A stretch of DNA of 56,874 nucleotides from Cohnella phaseoli (GCF_003386235.1 NZ_QRDZ01000047.1:1-56874); one strand, 5' to 3'. Positions 17,976 to 27,303 are shown, counted from the first letter of the stretch. Program-made: numbers and translations. Notes: generated by a model not told the origin, from the letters alone.

Positions 17976-18046
17976 GGGTGACTCAGTACTGCAACCGCTT
18001 TCGGATGGTTGGACAGATTCGGCGCAAAACAAGCTGGGGTTACCCG
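17976..18046 (+). ncRNA. Possible structured 5' leader of the SLH operon
   Basis: GGGTGAC (17976-17982) can pair with GTTACCC (18039-18045), enclosing a hairpin CAACC (17992-17996) / GGTTG (18007-18011) and purine-rich single-stranded stretches (GGCGCAAAACAAGC). The stem ends 11 bases before the AAAGGAGG ribosome binding site. It has fragments reminiscent of c-di-GMP-I riboswitches (CGCAAA, GGGGTTACC) but not the full conserved core, so no class is assigned. Confidence 0.3.
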
Positions 18047-18071
18047 GTATAAAGCCAAAGGAGGAACGAAT

Positions 18072-19850
18072 GTGAGAACAAAATTGCAAAAAGGGATCGC
18101 CATCGCTACCATGGCGTCGACCCTAGTATTCGCTGCCGGGCAATGGACGAGCGCATCCGCAACGAAGGAGCCGATTCCGGCTTGGGCTTCGGCGGAACTG
18201 GCTTATTGGGTGGAGGCCGGTTTATTGAAGGGGGACAGCAACGGGCTGCTTCGCCCGCAGCAAACGGTTAATAGGGCCGAATTTCTGACCTTCGTTAACC
18301 GTGTGTTCAATTATCAGGCTTTGAGCGATAAGAAGTTCGGGGACGTAGACGCTTCGGCCTGGTACGCCGCGGAGATCGCCAAGGCACAAGCCGCAGGCAT
18401 TCTGCAGGGAGACTCCCGGGGCAATGCTCAGCCCCTGTCCGCGCTGACTCGGGAAGAGGCGGCGCTGATTCTAAGCCGAGTGTTCGATGTAGTTTCCGCG
18501 AATGCCCCGTCTGGAACGTTTTCTGATGATGCAGCAATCTCCTCGTGGGCGGCATCTGCAGTATATGCGCTGAAAGAAGCCGGTTACGCGCAAGGGGCGG
18601 GAGGAGCGTTCCAGCCGAAAAAGGGCATGTCCCGCGCTGAAGCTGTCAAAATGATCAGCAATATCATGGGCAGCCTGATCTCCGATTCCTCCGTACACGA
18701 GAATGTGAACGGACGCAACGTGGTGGTCAACACCGCTGGAGGAGTCCTGAAGGGCGCGAAAATCTCCGGCGATCTGTATCTCGCTCCAGGAATCGGAAAT
18801 GGCGGCTTCACCCTTGAGGACTGCGTCGTCGAAGGTACGATCTACGTGCTCGGGGGCGGAACTCAGGGCATTGTTTTGAAAAATACGACGGCCGGCACGA
18901 TCAAGATTAATAACCCGCAAGGCCAACCTAAGCTGACCTTGAGCGGAAGCTCTTCCGTGAAAAACGGGATCGAAGCGCTGACCGGCGCCGCGATCGTTAA
19001 CGATTCGACCACTCCGATCGGCAGCCTGAACGTTCGAGCAGGGGCATCGGCATCGATCTCCGTTAGCGGAGATGTCACACTCCTAACGGTAGATTCTGCA
19101 GCAGCCGTGAGCCTGGGAACCTCGAAGATCGGAACGTTGTCTTTCACTAAGCAAGCCGGCGGCGCGAAAGCCAAGCTGGACGGGAAAGCGCAAGTCGGCA
19201 AGGTGATTGCGGATGCAAGCGTATCGCTGACCGGCTCCGGCGAAATTGGCGAAGCCGTCGTTAACGCGGAAGGCGTCGCTTTCGAGAAAGCGCCAGGCAA
19301 ATGGACGTTAAATGCGAAGAGCGCGACTATCGCCGGCAAATCCGTCACACAAAGCTCCTCCGGCAGCGGCGGCGCTGGCGGCGGCGGAACCAGCGGCAGC
19401 GGCAGCGTGGACCTGAGCACGAAAATCTATAGTTACGACCAGGTGCTTAGCGGATTCGCAGAAACAGGAGCCTATGGAGACGTGAAGCAGTATGTGCGTT
19501 TTGTGAGAGATTCGACCTACAAACCGTCCGAGGCAAACGCGGTTATCGGAGCGACGTTGCCGAATTTCGCGAATTCCCACACATTCGTCAATGCCGATTA
19601 TGACGTAAAACCTTCCATCTTCGCTGCCTTACGCAGCGTCAACACTTCCGTTCTGGACGCCAGACGGGAGAACCTGTGGATTGGCACGGACAATGGCGTC
19701 ATGAAGATCAATTTGGCTACAAACGCCATAACGGAATATACAATGGAAAACAAACAGCTTGCGGACAACAAAACGCTGCTTCTGATCTCGGATGGCAGCT
19801 CAGGCGTCTTCGCTATTACCGAGAACGACGTATCGTACATTCGAAAATAA
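18072..19850 (+). CDS. Secreted S-layer-homology (SLH) protein with beta-repeat region and propeller-like C-terminus
   Basis: 592 residues from the GTG at 18072, chosen because AAAGGAGG stands seven bases upstream and the product then begins directly with a signal peptide (VRTKLQKGIAIATMASTLVF to SASA, about 1-30). Three SLH domains follow (about 35-80, 95-140, 155-200; WVEAGLLKGDSNG, KAQAAGILQGDSRG, ALKEAGYAQGAGG), which anchor proteins to pyruvylated cell-wall polymer. About 215-430 is a repetitive region rich in V, G and T with many short strands, probably a beta-helix. A Gly/Ser linker (GSGGAGGGGTSGSGS) leads to a C-terminal region containing LWIGTDNGVMKINL, a blade signature of two-component-regulator propellers. 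It is followed after 18 bp by a secreted partner with a similar blade motif. Confidence 0.88.
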   Translation: MRTKLQKGIAIATMASTLVFAAGQWTSASATKEPIPAWASAELAYWVEAGLLKGDSNGLLRPQQTVNRAEFLTFVNRVFNYQALSDKKFGDVDASAWYAAEIAKAQAAGILQGDSRGNAQPLSALTREEAALILSRVFDVVSANAPSGTFSDDAAISSWAASAVYALKEAGYAQGAGGAFQPKKGMSRAEAVKMISNIMGSLISDSSVHENVNGRNVVVNTAGGVLKGAKISGDLYLAPGIGNGGFTLEDCVVEGTIYVLGGGTQGIVLKNTTAGTIKINNPQGQPKLTLSGSSSVKNGIEALTGAAIVNDSTTPIGSLNVRAGASASISVSGDVTLLTVDSAAAVSLGTSKIGTLSFTKQAGGAKAKLDGKAQVGKVIADASVSLTGSGEIGEAVVNAEGVAFEKAPGKWTLNAKSATIAGKSVTQSSSGSGGAGGGGTSGSGSVDLSTKIYSYDQVLSGFAETGAYGDVKQYVRFVRDSTYKPSEANAVIGATLPNFANSHTFVNADYDVKPSIFAALRSVNTSVLDARRENLWIGTDNGVMKINLATNAITEYTMENKQLADNKTLLLISDGSSGVFAITENDVSYIRK

Positions 19851-19868
19851 GGAAAGGGGACTGAATCC

Positions 19869-22436
19869 ATGTTCAATACGACCAAACGGACCAAGCTGGC
19901 GGCGGGTGCGCTGGCGGCGGCCATGCTCTTCTCGCTTCCCGTCGGCCAGGCGTTCGGAGCGGCAGGCAAGCCTGCAGGAGCGCAGTATCAGACCTATCAA
20001 TTGGAAGCTACGCCGACGAAGCACGTTTCCTACTATAAAGCGGGTGTGACTCTGCCCGAAACGATCGCTTGGGTGACTACGAAGGATGATTTGACGTTCC
20101 TCCCTGCCGCAGTAACCGGAGACGTAACGAGCGCGATCAAGGATGCCGACGGCATCTATTGGATCGGTACGACGAATGGCCTGCAGCGCGTCAATTTCAA
20201 GGAGAAGGATGCCCGGGACATCGTCCAGTACATGGCCGGACCGCGGTATATGTATGGCGGAGACGACGTCGTCACTGGCCTGGCCAGCGACGGCCAAGGC
20301 GGCGTATGGGTGCGAACGGCAAGCGGTGTGACGCATATCGAGCTGCGGATGAAAACTATTCTGGATAAAACACAAGTCTACGAAAAGTTGAACGATTCCG
20401 TGCAGGATCGCCGCGGCATGGTAACGGGAACGGAATATACGTTTACGCCGGATTCGGGTCAGACGGGCATTGATTTCGACATGGGTTCGTTTACGTCCAA
20501 TCCGAAGACGGACGATAATGACGGCTTATGGACGTCCATGTATGCGATCGGAGAAATTTTCCGCTATCGGACGCTCAAGGCGGAGGGCGCAAATCAGAGC
20601 GAGATTGATGCGGCCAAGGCGGATGCGGTTCGGGCCACGAAGGCGGTACTGCTGCTGGACTATGTCTCGGGGCGGGGCAACGGCTTCCCGGCGCGCTCCT
20701 ACATGCTGACATCCGAGAACGCGGCTCAGACGACGACAGGCGACGACTATGGGTATCAGAGTCAGAACGGCTTCTGGTTCCATCATCGCGTGAGCGTGAC
20801 CGATGCCGTCTATGCGGCCTCCAATCCGATCATTCCGACGATGCAGCGGAGCGACAGCGTGCAGCCGATCGGCTATTCCATCGTTCGAGTGACCAAGGAT
20901 TCGGTGAAAAAAAGCGGCGATAGGCTATTTCCGTCCGGCGGTACGAACGTGCTGAACTACAACGGAATCGGCTTAAGCCAGGAGGCGATCGACGAGCTCA
21001 ACACGACGCGTCCGGTTGGACAAAAGCTGGGCATCGATATTAAAACCAAAGTGGATACGGTGGACGGAGTCGATGTGTATCAGGTTATGCCCGTCATAAC
21101 AGCTAAAACGAACAACAATCAAGCTGACGAAGACAAGACGACCAGCGCGAGCAATCCTCCGCTGTTCCAACTGACCGTTCCGGTGTACGAACAGATTCCG
21201 ACCTTCTTTAATGACCTGTTTCCATCAAGCGCCATCGGCTCCAACGGCTTCATCGACATGAACCAAATCGTCTATAAAGCGGATACTTCCTCCGACGAAG
21301 TGGCGGGCCATTCCGCGTTGTTCTTCACGGCTTATAAATACTTATGCGACGATTCGTCGGATGCGCAGCTTTCCGAGCTGAAGAATTACGTAGTGGAAGC
21401 GACTCACCGCATGGCCAATCTGATTCTCAAAAATGATAACTACTACATCGAAGATGCCACAGGAAAATCCACGCAATGGTCGCGTTGGCTGGCCAAGTAT
21501 TTCAATGACGGCACTGGCGATATGCAAAGCCAGGCTCAATGGTCCTCCAAGGTCGGCGTGGACGCCAACGGAGACGATGCTCTGTCTTACGGCTTCGAGG
21601 ACGGCCCGCTTAACGCGCTGCAACTGATGGCGTTCTTGAAAACGGCGTCTACTGTCACAGCGGAAGCATATCCGCTTGATTCGGCCAGATACCAAGCGGC
21701 ATACGATATGGCTTTTGACGGAGAATACAGCAAAGCTGAGCCTTATGCTAACGGCAAAGGCTACATTCATCTGGCACAGGAATATATCGAACGCCGCCTG
21801 ATTCGCCAAGCGACGAATGCCTACAATCATATGGGCAACGAAATTGTTACTCGCAACAACTATCGTTATACCGGCAACCAACAGAAGGACAGCAACATCA
21901 ACTCCACCCTCCATAACGACTGGACGCAGTACATCAACTATTCCGACGAAGAGCTCGGATGGTTCCCGGTCTATCAGTTGGTTTTGCAGGAACAGGATTC
22001 GGCTAGACGCGCGGAGATTGTCGCCGCTTTTGATCAATGGTACGAGAACGAGGTCCGCGAAGAGAACCCGTTCTACACGTTCCTCTATCAATTGGCGCAT
22101 CCCGAGGATACGACTGTAGACATCGCGTCTGCCGTTCGCTATATGTATCGCATGCCGGAATATTTGGTTTCCTTGCCGGCACAGTACAACCGTCAGGACG
22201 TCTTATTCATCGAAAACGGCGACCGGGACAAACTAGACAAGCAATTGAACTACGCCCTGCCGACGGACGAACGCCGAGTCATGAAAAACAACGGCAATCC
22301 GTTCCGTACCGACGAAGGCAAGTACAGCGTCGACCCGAACTTCAACTATACGTACAAGACGATGGAGAGCGGAACGATCGTTACGCTGCCTTACTGGCTG
22401 GGCCGCTACTTCGGAATCATCGAGGAAGCTAAATAA
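19869..22436 (+). CDS. Secreted protein of unknown function with propeller-like blades at the N-terminus
   Basis: 855 residues. Signal peptide about 1-31 (TKLAAGALAAAMLFSLPVGQ, AFGA). The first about 190 residues contain propeller-like blades: GIYWIGTTNGLQRVNF and LASDGQGGVWVRTASGVTHI. The rest (about 200-855) is a mostly helical region with many aromatic residues, such as YQSQNGFWFHHRVSVTDAVY and RNNYRYTGNQQKDS, which I cannot assign to a known enzyme family with confidence. RBS AAAGGGGA is 9 bases before the ATG. It forms an operon with the SLH protein (18-bp gap), and the two share the WIGT.NG blade motif, so they may act together on the cell surface. A terminator follows at once. Confidence 0.75.
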   Translation: MFNTTKRTKLAAGALAAAMLFSLPVGQAFGAAGKPAGAQYQTYQLEATPTKHVSYYKAGVTLPETIAWVTTKDDLTFLPAAVTGDVTSAIKDADGIYWIGTTNGLQRVNFKEKDARDIVQYMAGPRYMYGGDDVVTGLASDGQGGVWVRTASGVTHIELRMKTILDKTQVYEKLNDSVQDRRGMVTGTEYTFTPDSGQTGIDFDMGSFTSNPKTDDNDGLWTSMYAIGEIFRYRTLKAEGANQSEIDAAKADAVRATKAVLLLDYVSGRGNGFPARSYMLTSENAAQTTTGDDYGYQSQNGFWFHHRVSVTDAVYAASNPIIPTMQRSDSVQPIGYSIVRVTKDSVKKSGDRLFPSGGTNVLNYNGIGLSQEAIDELNTTRPVGQKLGIDIKTKVDTVDGVDVYQVMPVITAKTNNNQADEDKTTSASNPPLFQLTVPVYEQIPTFFNDLFPSSAIGSNGFIDMNQIVYKADTSSDEVAGHSALFFTAYKYLCDDSSDAQLSELKNYVVEATHRMANLILKNDNYYIEDATGKSTQWSRWLAKYFNDGTGDMQSQAQWSSKVGVDANGDDALSYGFEDGPLNALQLMAFLKTASTVTAEAYPLDSARYQAAYDMAFDGEYSKAEPYANGKGYIHLAQEYIERRLIRQATNAYNHMGNEIVTRNNYRYTGNQQKDSNINSTLHNDWTQYINYSDEELGWFPVYQLVLQEQDSARRAEIVAAFDQWYENEVREENPFYTFLYQLAHPEDTTVDIASAVRYMYRMPEYLVSLPAQYNRQDVLFIENGDRDKLDKQLNYALPTDERRVMKNNGNPFRTDEGKYSVDPNFNYTYKTMESGTIVTLPYWLGRYFGIIEEAK

Positions 22437-22440
22437 TGAA

Positions 22441-22490
22441 AACACCCCCCAATGTTAGAACTAAGCTAACGTTGGGGGTGTTTTTTCTTA
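22441..22490. terminator. Bidirectional terminator between the SLH operon and the ABC exporter
   Basis: ACACCCCCCAATGTTAG pairs with CTAACGTTGGGGGTGT, a stem of about 16 bp, with AAAACA on the left and TTTTTTCTT on the right. It serves both converging transcripts. Confidence 0.9.
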
Positions 22491-22495
22491 ACCAA

Positions 22496-24283
22496 CTATT
22501 CGTCCCGTTCTCGCGTTTCCGAACTTCCCTCGTCTCCGTACCACAGTCTGCGGAACGATTCGCTGCGCTCCAGCAGTTGCTCCGCCGTTCCCTCCGCCTC
22601 GATTCGACCGTCCTTCATAACCAGAATGTGGTCGGCGCGAGCAAGCGCCGCTTTACGGTGAGACACGACCAGGCAGGTCGCGTCTCCTCTGTCGCTGAAC
22701 AGCCGCTCCCATAGCTTCTGCTCGGTTTCGACATCGAGCGCGCTCGACAAATCGTCGAATACATACAGCTCCGCGTTCCGCACGAGCATTCTCGCCGCCG
22801 CCGTCCGCTGAGCCTGACCTCCGGATAGCTTCACCCCTCGCGGTCCGATGACTGTCTCCAACCCTTCGCGAAAATGTCGCAAATCCTCCTCCATCACCGC
22901 CGTATGCAGCGCTCTGTCCAACTGTCCGCCTCGGTCTTCAAGACCGAGTAAAATGTTTTCGCGCAGCGAGTCGCTGTACAGCCTCGGAACCTGAGCCGAA
23001 TAGGCGCTGCGCGGCGGGATAAAGAAATTGCCCGCGTCGTCCACCTCGCGCCCGTTCCAGAGAACCGTCCCGGCATCCTGCGGCAACAGGCCGAGCAGCG
23101 TGCGAACGAGCGTCGTTTTGCCGGAGCCGACCGGTCCCGTAACAACGGTAAAAGTGCCCCGCCGCAGATGCAGCCCGATGTCTTCAACGCCCCTTCCCGT
23201 CTCCGGATACCGATAGGTTAACCCACTGATATTGAGCTGCTCCAACCGTCCTTCCACGCTCAGTCCCGTCTCTGCAGCCCTTGTCTCCCGTTCCTTTTCG
23301 CCAAGCGTGTTCGCCTCTGTCAACACTTGGGCCGGCGCGCCTTGAAGAAGGCCCGTCAGCCGCTCCAAAGCGACCGACATTTGCTTGAAATAGGTCAGAA
23401 ACTTGCCGAAGTTGGAGATAAACTGGGTCACGAACGTCAAATAATAGACGAACAGCGAGAAATCGCCGACCGTGAACTCGCCTCCGCGCATTTTGTGTCC
23501 GGCCAGCAGGAGAATCAGTCCCGTTCCCAGGTTTACCGTATTGGAGAACACGGAGTCCAACGCTTCGGACATCAGCTTATCCTTGAGCATCGACTTGCGG
23601 CGGTCGTCATTGAGCTTTCTGAACCGTTCCGTCACGCGATGCTCGGCGCCGGCCACCTGAATGGCTTGCACGCTGCCGAACATTTCACTGATCGCTTCCG
23701 TCACCTTCGCTGTCGATTCCCGGCTTGCCGCTCGATACTTCTGCAGCCTTGTCGTGGCGAGTTGCGCTGCGATAATTACGATGACGAGAGGTAAAAACAC
23801 GAGCGTCGTCATTTCGGCGTCTATGCGCAGAAGAATGAAGCACGATACAACGGCGAAGCAGGTCATGCCGAAGACGTCTACCGACCAACTGACCGCCTCC
23901 TCCGATTGATCGACGTCGTCGCGAAAGTGGCTGATCGCCTCCCCCGGCGAGCCGGGAATCGCCCGCGCACCCGGACGCTTCAAAATGTGCTCGAGCACGT
24001 TGCGACGCAGAAGCATCCCCGCTCGGAAGCGGAAATTGACGTCCGTAATGAATCCCAGATACACGATTGCGCTCCTGGCCAATGCGAACCCTACCAGTAG
24101 CGCAACCAGAGCCCATATACTGAGTCCAGTTGCCGCATGTCCTGTCAACGAGTCGAAAAACTCCTTCGTGACAAGACCCGGCACTACCGGCATCAGATAA
24201 ATCGCAGTCCAGACAAGCGCATTAAAAATATACCAACCCGGACGGTAGCGAATCATCCGCCACATATACGAGAATGTACTCAT
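22496..24283 (-). CDS. ABC exporter half-transporter with degenerate catalytic site
   Basis: 595 residues: six-helix membrane domain (about 15-310) fused to an ATPase domain (about 345-585). Walker A is GPVGSGKTTL, the signature is canonical LSGGQAQR, and Walker B is LYVFDDLSSALD, in which the catalytic glutamate is replaced by aspartate. The H-loop is VVSHRKAAL. A D in place of E marks the degenerate half of a heterodimeric exporter, as in the BmrC/BmrD and TM287/288 types. The start codon overlaps the stop of the partner gene by 4 bases. Substrate unknown; drug or lipid export is usual for the family. Confidence 0.92.
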   Translation of the reverse strand: MSTFSYMWRMIRYRPGWYIFNALVWTAIYLMPVVPGLVTKEFFDSLTGHAATGLSIWALVALLVGFALARSAIVYLGFITDVNFRFRAGMLLRRNVLEHILKRPGARAIPGSPGEAISHFRDDVDQSEEAVSWSVDVFGMTCFAVVSCFILLRIDAEMTTLVFLPLVIVIIAAQLATTRLQKYRAASRESTAKVTEAISEMFGSVQAIQVAGAEHRVTERFRKLNDDRRKSMLKDKLMSEALDSVFSNTVNLGTGLILLLAGHKMRGGEFTVGDFSLFVYYLTFVTQFISNFGKFLTYFKQMSVALERLTGLLQGAPAQVLTEANTLGEKERETRAAETGLSVEGRLEQLNISGLTYRYPETGRGVEDIGLHLRRGTFTVVTGPVGSGKTTLVRTLLGLLPQDAGTVLWNGREVDDAGNFFIPPRSAYSAQVPRLYSDSLRENILLGLEDRGGQLDRALHTAVMEEDLRHFREGLETVIGPRGVKLSGGQAQRTAAARMLVRNAELYVFDDLSSALDVETEQKLWERLFSDRGDATCLVVSHRKAALARADHILVMKDGRIEAEGTAEQLLERSESFRRLWYGDEGSSETRERDE

Positions 24284-26046
24284 GCCAACACCTCCTCGAG
24301 GCCGGCAGCCAACATGCGGCTGAAGCGCGAATTCGAGTCGGCTGCCAACGCCTTTCTCGGCCCGCTCTCAATGATGCGCCCCTGCTCCAGAACGACGATT
24401 TTATCCGCACGTTCAACCGTTGCCAAACGGTGCGCGATCATGATGCAGCTCCGATCTTGCAGCAGCTTGTCGACGGCACGCTCCAGCCGATGCTCCGTTA
24501 GCGGATCAAGCCGCGACGATGCTTCATCCAGAATAACAAGCCCCGGATCGGTCAGGAACACCCGAGCGAAGGCCAGCAATTGTCCTTCCCCTGCGGATAG
24601 ACTGCCGCCGCCCGAAGCCAACGACGTATCCAGACCGGCAGGCAGAGAATCGTACCAATCGCCCAGTCCCAGCTCGCGAAGCACGCCGATCATCCGCTCG
24701 TCGGGTACGCTTTCGTCATAGAACGTCAGATTGTCGCGAACGCTCCCTTGGATGATTTCGATGTTTTGCGTCACGAACGCAACCTTCGTCCGAAGCTCGC
24801 CAAGCTTGCACTCGCGAATGTCCACGCCTCCGAGCCGAACGCTTCCCTCACGGGGATCGTAGAAACGGAGCAGCAAACGCGCCAACGTCGATTTGCCGCT
24901 GCCGGTCCGACCGAGCAGCCCAAGCACTTCGCCGGGGGCAAGCCGCAGCTCAATGTCGGCCAGGGTCGGCTCGTCATCGTACCCGAACGTCACGCCGTCG
25001 AATACGATCTCCAACGGACCCGAAGGCAGCTCCGCTCCCGGACCGTCCTCGATTTTCGAACGCGTCCCCAACAGCTCGCGAATGCGCACCAGGCTGGCGT
25101 CCGCCTTCTGCAAATCTTCGATCTGGGTGCGTATCTTCTCGATCGGCTTGGCGAGCAGTTCCGTATAATAGAAAATCAGGTACACTGTCCCGATCGTAAT
25201 GCTGCCCTGCTTCCAGAGGTAGGCACTGATCGCAAACGCCATCGCGTTGCCCAAGGCGAACACGATAATCGTCGTGACCCACATCGAGGCGAACCCGAGG
25301 AACGCTTTCGTGCGCAGTGGCAGCATCCGGCGCAGCAAGCCGTAAAAACGTCGCATAACAAAACCGGTCGCTCCGTTAGCCCGAGTATCCTCCGTTCCCT
25401 CCAAATGCTCGCCGATAAAGCCGTAAAACTCGGCATTAATCTGCCGCCACTTCGTCCAGACCGGCAGCGCAAACTTGCGAATCCACTGGATGACGAACAC
25501 GGCCCCGATCACGAAGAGAAGCATTCCCGCTCCAATCAGCGGATTTTCACGGAAGAGGAGGATGATGATCCCCGTCATTAACAGCAGGTTGCCAGCCAAA
25601 TGAATGATAAAGCTGGAGAAGAAATTGGCAAGCGCGTTGACATCGCCGTCCACCCGTTCGATGATCGAGCCTGTCGTATTCGACTTATGGAACGACATAT
25701 CGAGCTTCAGACCGTGCTCGGCCAGATCGCCCCTTAGCTGATTGGTCGTGCGCCAAGCCAAATTCTCGCTCACATAAGTCGCCACGACTGAGACGACCTG
25801 CTGGAACAACGAAAAGCCGATAAATAGCAGCGCGGCGTAATAAAGCGGTTCTAGCGAACGATCGGATTGCGCCGTATCGATAAAATAGCGAATGATTTGC
25901 GGATTGACCAGTTGCAAACCGATCGAAGCGAACAGCAGCGCCGCCAACCCAATAAGCGTTTTTCGCTGCGGCAGCAGATATCGGCTCAGCATCTCGTAGT
26001 AATGGCCGATGGATCTGGTTTTTGCGGTCTTTTCTTTATTTTCCAT
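24280..26046 (-). CDS. ABC exporter half-transporter with the canonical catalytic glutamate
   Basis: 588 residues with the same layout as its partner: membrane domain about 20-315, ATPase about 345-580. Walker A is GRTGSGKSTL, Walker B is LVILDEASSRLD with the catalytic glutamate present, and the H-loop is MIAHRLATV. The signature is LSAGEGQL rather than LSGGQ. In the heterodimer this altered signature would face the partner's Walker A/B site with D for E, giving one degenerate and one working ATP site. It is the first gene of the two-gene operon, with AAGGGGG before the ATG. Confidence 0.92.
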   Translation of the reverse strand: MENKEKTAKTRSIGHYYEMLSRYLLPQRKTLIGLAALLFASIGLQLVNPQIIRYFIDTAQSDRSLEPLYYAALLFIGFSLFQQVVSVVATYVSENLAWRTTNQLRGDLAEHGLKLDMSFHKSNTTGSIIERVDGDVNALANFFSSFIIHLAGNLLLMTGIIILLFRENPLIGAGMLLFVIGAVFVIQWIRKFALPVWTKWRQINAEFYGFIGEHLEGTEDTRANGATGFVMRRFYGLLRRMLPLRTKAFLGFASMWVTTIIVFALGNAMAFAISAYLWKQGSITIGTVYLIFYYTELLAKPIEKIRTQIEDLQKADASLVRIRELLGTRSKIEDGPGAELPSGPLEIVFDGVTFGYDDEPTLADIELRLAPGEVLGLLGRTGSGKSTLARLLLRFYDPREGSVRLGGVDIRECKLGELRTKVAFVTQNIEIIQGSVRDNLTFYDESVPDERMIGVLRELGLGDWYDSLPAGLDTSLASGGGSLSAGEGQLLAFARVFLTDPGLVILDEASSRLDPLTEHRLERAVDKLLQDRSCIMIAHRLATVERADKIVVLEQGRIIESGPRKALAADSNSRFSRMLAAGLEEVLA

Positions 26047-26075
26047 GCCTAACCCCCTTGCGCCTCAAACGTAAC

Positions 26076-26111
26076 AAAAGCGATAACCGGCCCTGTTACA
26101 GGGGTTATCGC
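26076..26111 (-). terminator. Probable terminator after the lepB/DUF2809 pair
   Basis: GCGATAACC (26080-26088) pairs with GGTTATCGC (26103-26111), with an inner CCTG/CAGG pairing. On the minus strand it is followed by TTTTG, a short U-run. It lies between the DUF2809 gene and the ABC operon, which both run on the minus strand. Confidence 0.45.
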
Positions 26112-26213
26112 CGATTATTTGACTGTATCCGAATCCTCTTCAGCCGTCAATCCGCCCAATGGCAGATTGGTCCGTGTTGGATAATGCGCCTTTTCTCAGC
26201 CTAGAAAGCCTTA

Positions 26214-26612
26214 TCAGCTTGATCTGAATCCCGCACGCAGCCCATCAATCCCGAAGGCCACCGCACAGCCAACTAAATAACGAATCAAATCCACCGCCAA
26301 GAAGCCATGACCTAAAATCAAAGCCCCCAACGTCGTCGCACGAATGCCGTTGATCCAGTCCGCTTGATACAGTTGGCTGAACTCGATCGCAAAGCTGAAG
26401 CTCAGCGCCGCCAAGAAGGCCATCAGTCTGCTTCTTTTTATTAATAGGGCCCGGAAGCCGCAGTAGACCATCGCTGCCCACAATGCGTCTCCGGCGTGAG
26501 CCGAAATCAATGACGGCAACTCCGACGAATACTTTCTGACGCCGAGTCCCAGAACGATAAGCATCGCTGCGGCCGCCAGATAAAGCATGCGATGTTTTAT
26601 TGTGTCATTCAC
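26214..26612 (-). CDS. DUF2809 family membrane protein
   Basis: 132 residues with about four hydrophobic segments. The family pattern is visible: LGLGVRKYSSELP near the start, GDALWAAMVYCGFRALL, and FAIEFSQLYQADWINGIRAT with LGHGFLAVDLIRYLVG. Function of the family is unknown; it is a small integral membrane protein. The start codon overlaps the signal peptidase stop by 4 bases, so the two are translated together. Confidence 0.8.
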   Translation of the reverse strand: MNDTIKHRMLYLAAAAMLIVLGLGVRKYSSELPSLISAHAGDALWAAMVYCGFRALLIKRSRLMAFLAALSFSFAIEFSQLYQADWINGIRATTLGALILGHGFLAVDLIRYLVGCAVAFGIDGLRAGFRSS

Positions 26613-27154
26613 AGTTTCTTGCCCAATACATGGTTCAAAGGAACCGCTCCGATCGATCGGCTGTCGTCGCTATGATTGCGGTTGTCGCCCATCACAAACA
26701 CATGTCCAGCCGGAATCTCCCACTTACCTTGAGAATATGCGTTCATCGTTTCTTTAATATACGGCTCGTCGAGCTTTTCGCCATTGCGATATAGCTCTCC
26801 GCCGTTGATCTCCAGCACGTCTCCCGGCTTGCCAACTACTCTCTTCACAAAGTAAATACGATCTTCGTCCCTAGTCAGCAATTGTATCAGCGGATTCTCC
26901 ATTACGTCGTCCATAAAGCTGCGATCTCGGCTAATCCGGCTGTCAATAATGACGATATCTCCATACTCGGGCATGTAAGAAAAAGTGTGAGACAGCTTGG
27001 ATACGAATAACCGTTGATTATCGCGCAGCGTCGGGTCCATAGAGTGTCCGTCCACTCGATAGGGTTGAAGAAAAAAGATGCCGATTAGCAGCGACAAAAC
27101 ATAGGCAATCGCCAGCGAGCCTATCCAACTACGTACTCTCCTGAACAACTTCAC
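26609..27154 (-). CDS. lepB: Type I signal peptidase
   Basis: 181 residues, the normal size for Gram-positive SipS-like enzymes. One N-terminal membrane helix (about 11-30) precedes the catalytic domain. The serine is S38 in GHSMDPTL and the lysine base is K104 in YFVKRVVGKPGD. Box D/E is GHVFVMGDNRNHSDDSRSIG. It cleaves signal peptides from proteins leaving the Sec pathway. The window encodes several secreted proteins but nothing ties this copy to any one of them. It is the first gene of a pair with DUF2809. Confidence 0.95.
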   Translation of the reverse strand: MKLFRRVRSWIGSLAIAYVLSLLIGIFFLQPYRVDGHSMDPTLRDNQRLFVSKLSHTFSYMPEYGDIVIIDSRISRDRSFMDDVMENPLIQLLTRDEDRIYFVKRVVGKPGDVLEINGGELYRNGEKLDEPYIKETMNAYSQGKWEIPAGHVFVMGDNRNHSDDSRSIGAVPLNHVLGKKL

Positions 27155-27231
27155 GCGGACACTCCTTTTTTTACTTTTTCTACTATTCTAGCACGATCGC
27201 CAATCGAAATCACATTTTCGCCGGTGTAAAA

Positions 27232-27303
27232 AGAAGAGCAGGCGCCCAGCCTGCGCCGATCCGCTATCTTCGTGCGGGTCGGGTTGGGGGCGCCTGCTTC
27301 TTG
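27232..27303 (-). terminator. Terminator after the eight-repeat secreted protein
   Basis: AGAAGAGCAGGCGCCC on the left pairs with GGGCGCCTGCTTCTTGT on the right, with a long internal arm. On the minus strand the stem ends in TCTTCTTTTTACA. Confidence 0.75.

Larger units (their letters stand above)
16963..18071 (+). other. 1.1-kb non-coding region: selO upstream, 42-bp repeat array, AT-rich stretch and SLH-gene leader
   Basis: No credible gene is seen. The part 17196-17460 is a tandem repeat array. About 17690-17960 is strikingly AT-rich and ends in a strong promoter (17904-17932). From the predicted start near 17939 to the GTG at 18072 there is a leader of about 130 bases able to fold. Confidence 0.6.

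Noticed and set aside
17976..18046. c-di-GMP-I (GEMM) riboswitch
   Set aside because: Only scattered pieces match; the second conserved stem and the GGCAAACC-type core are missing. Kept only as an unclassified leader.
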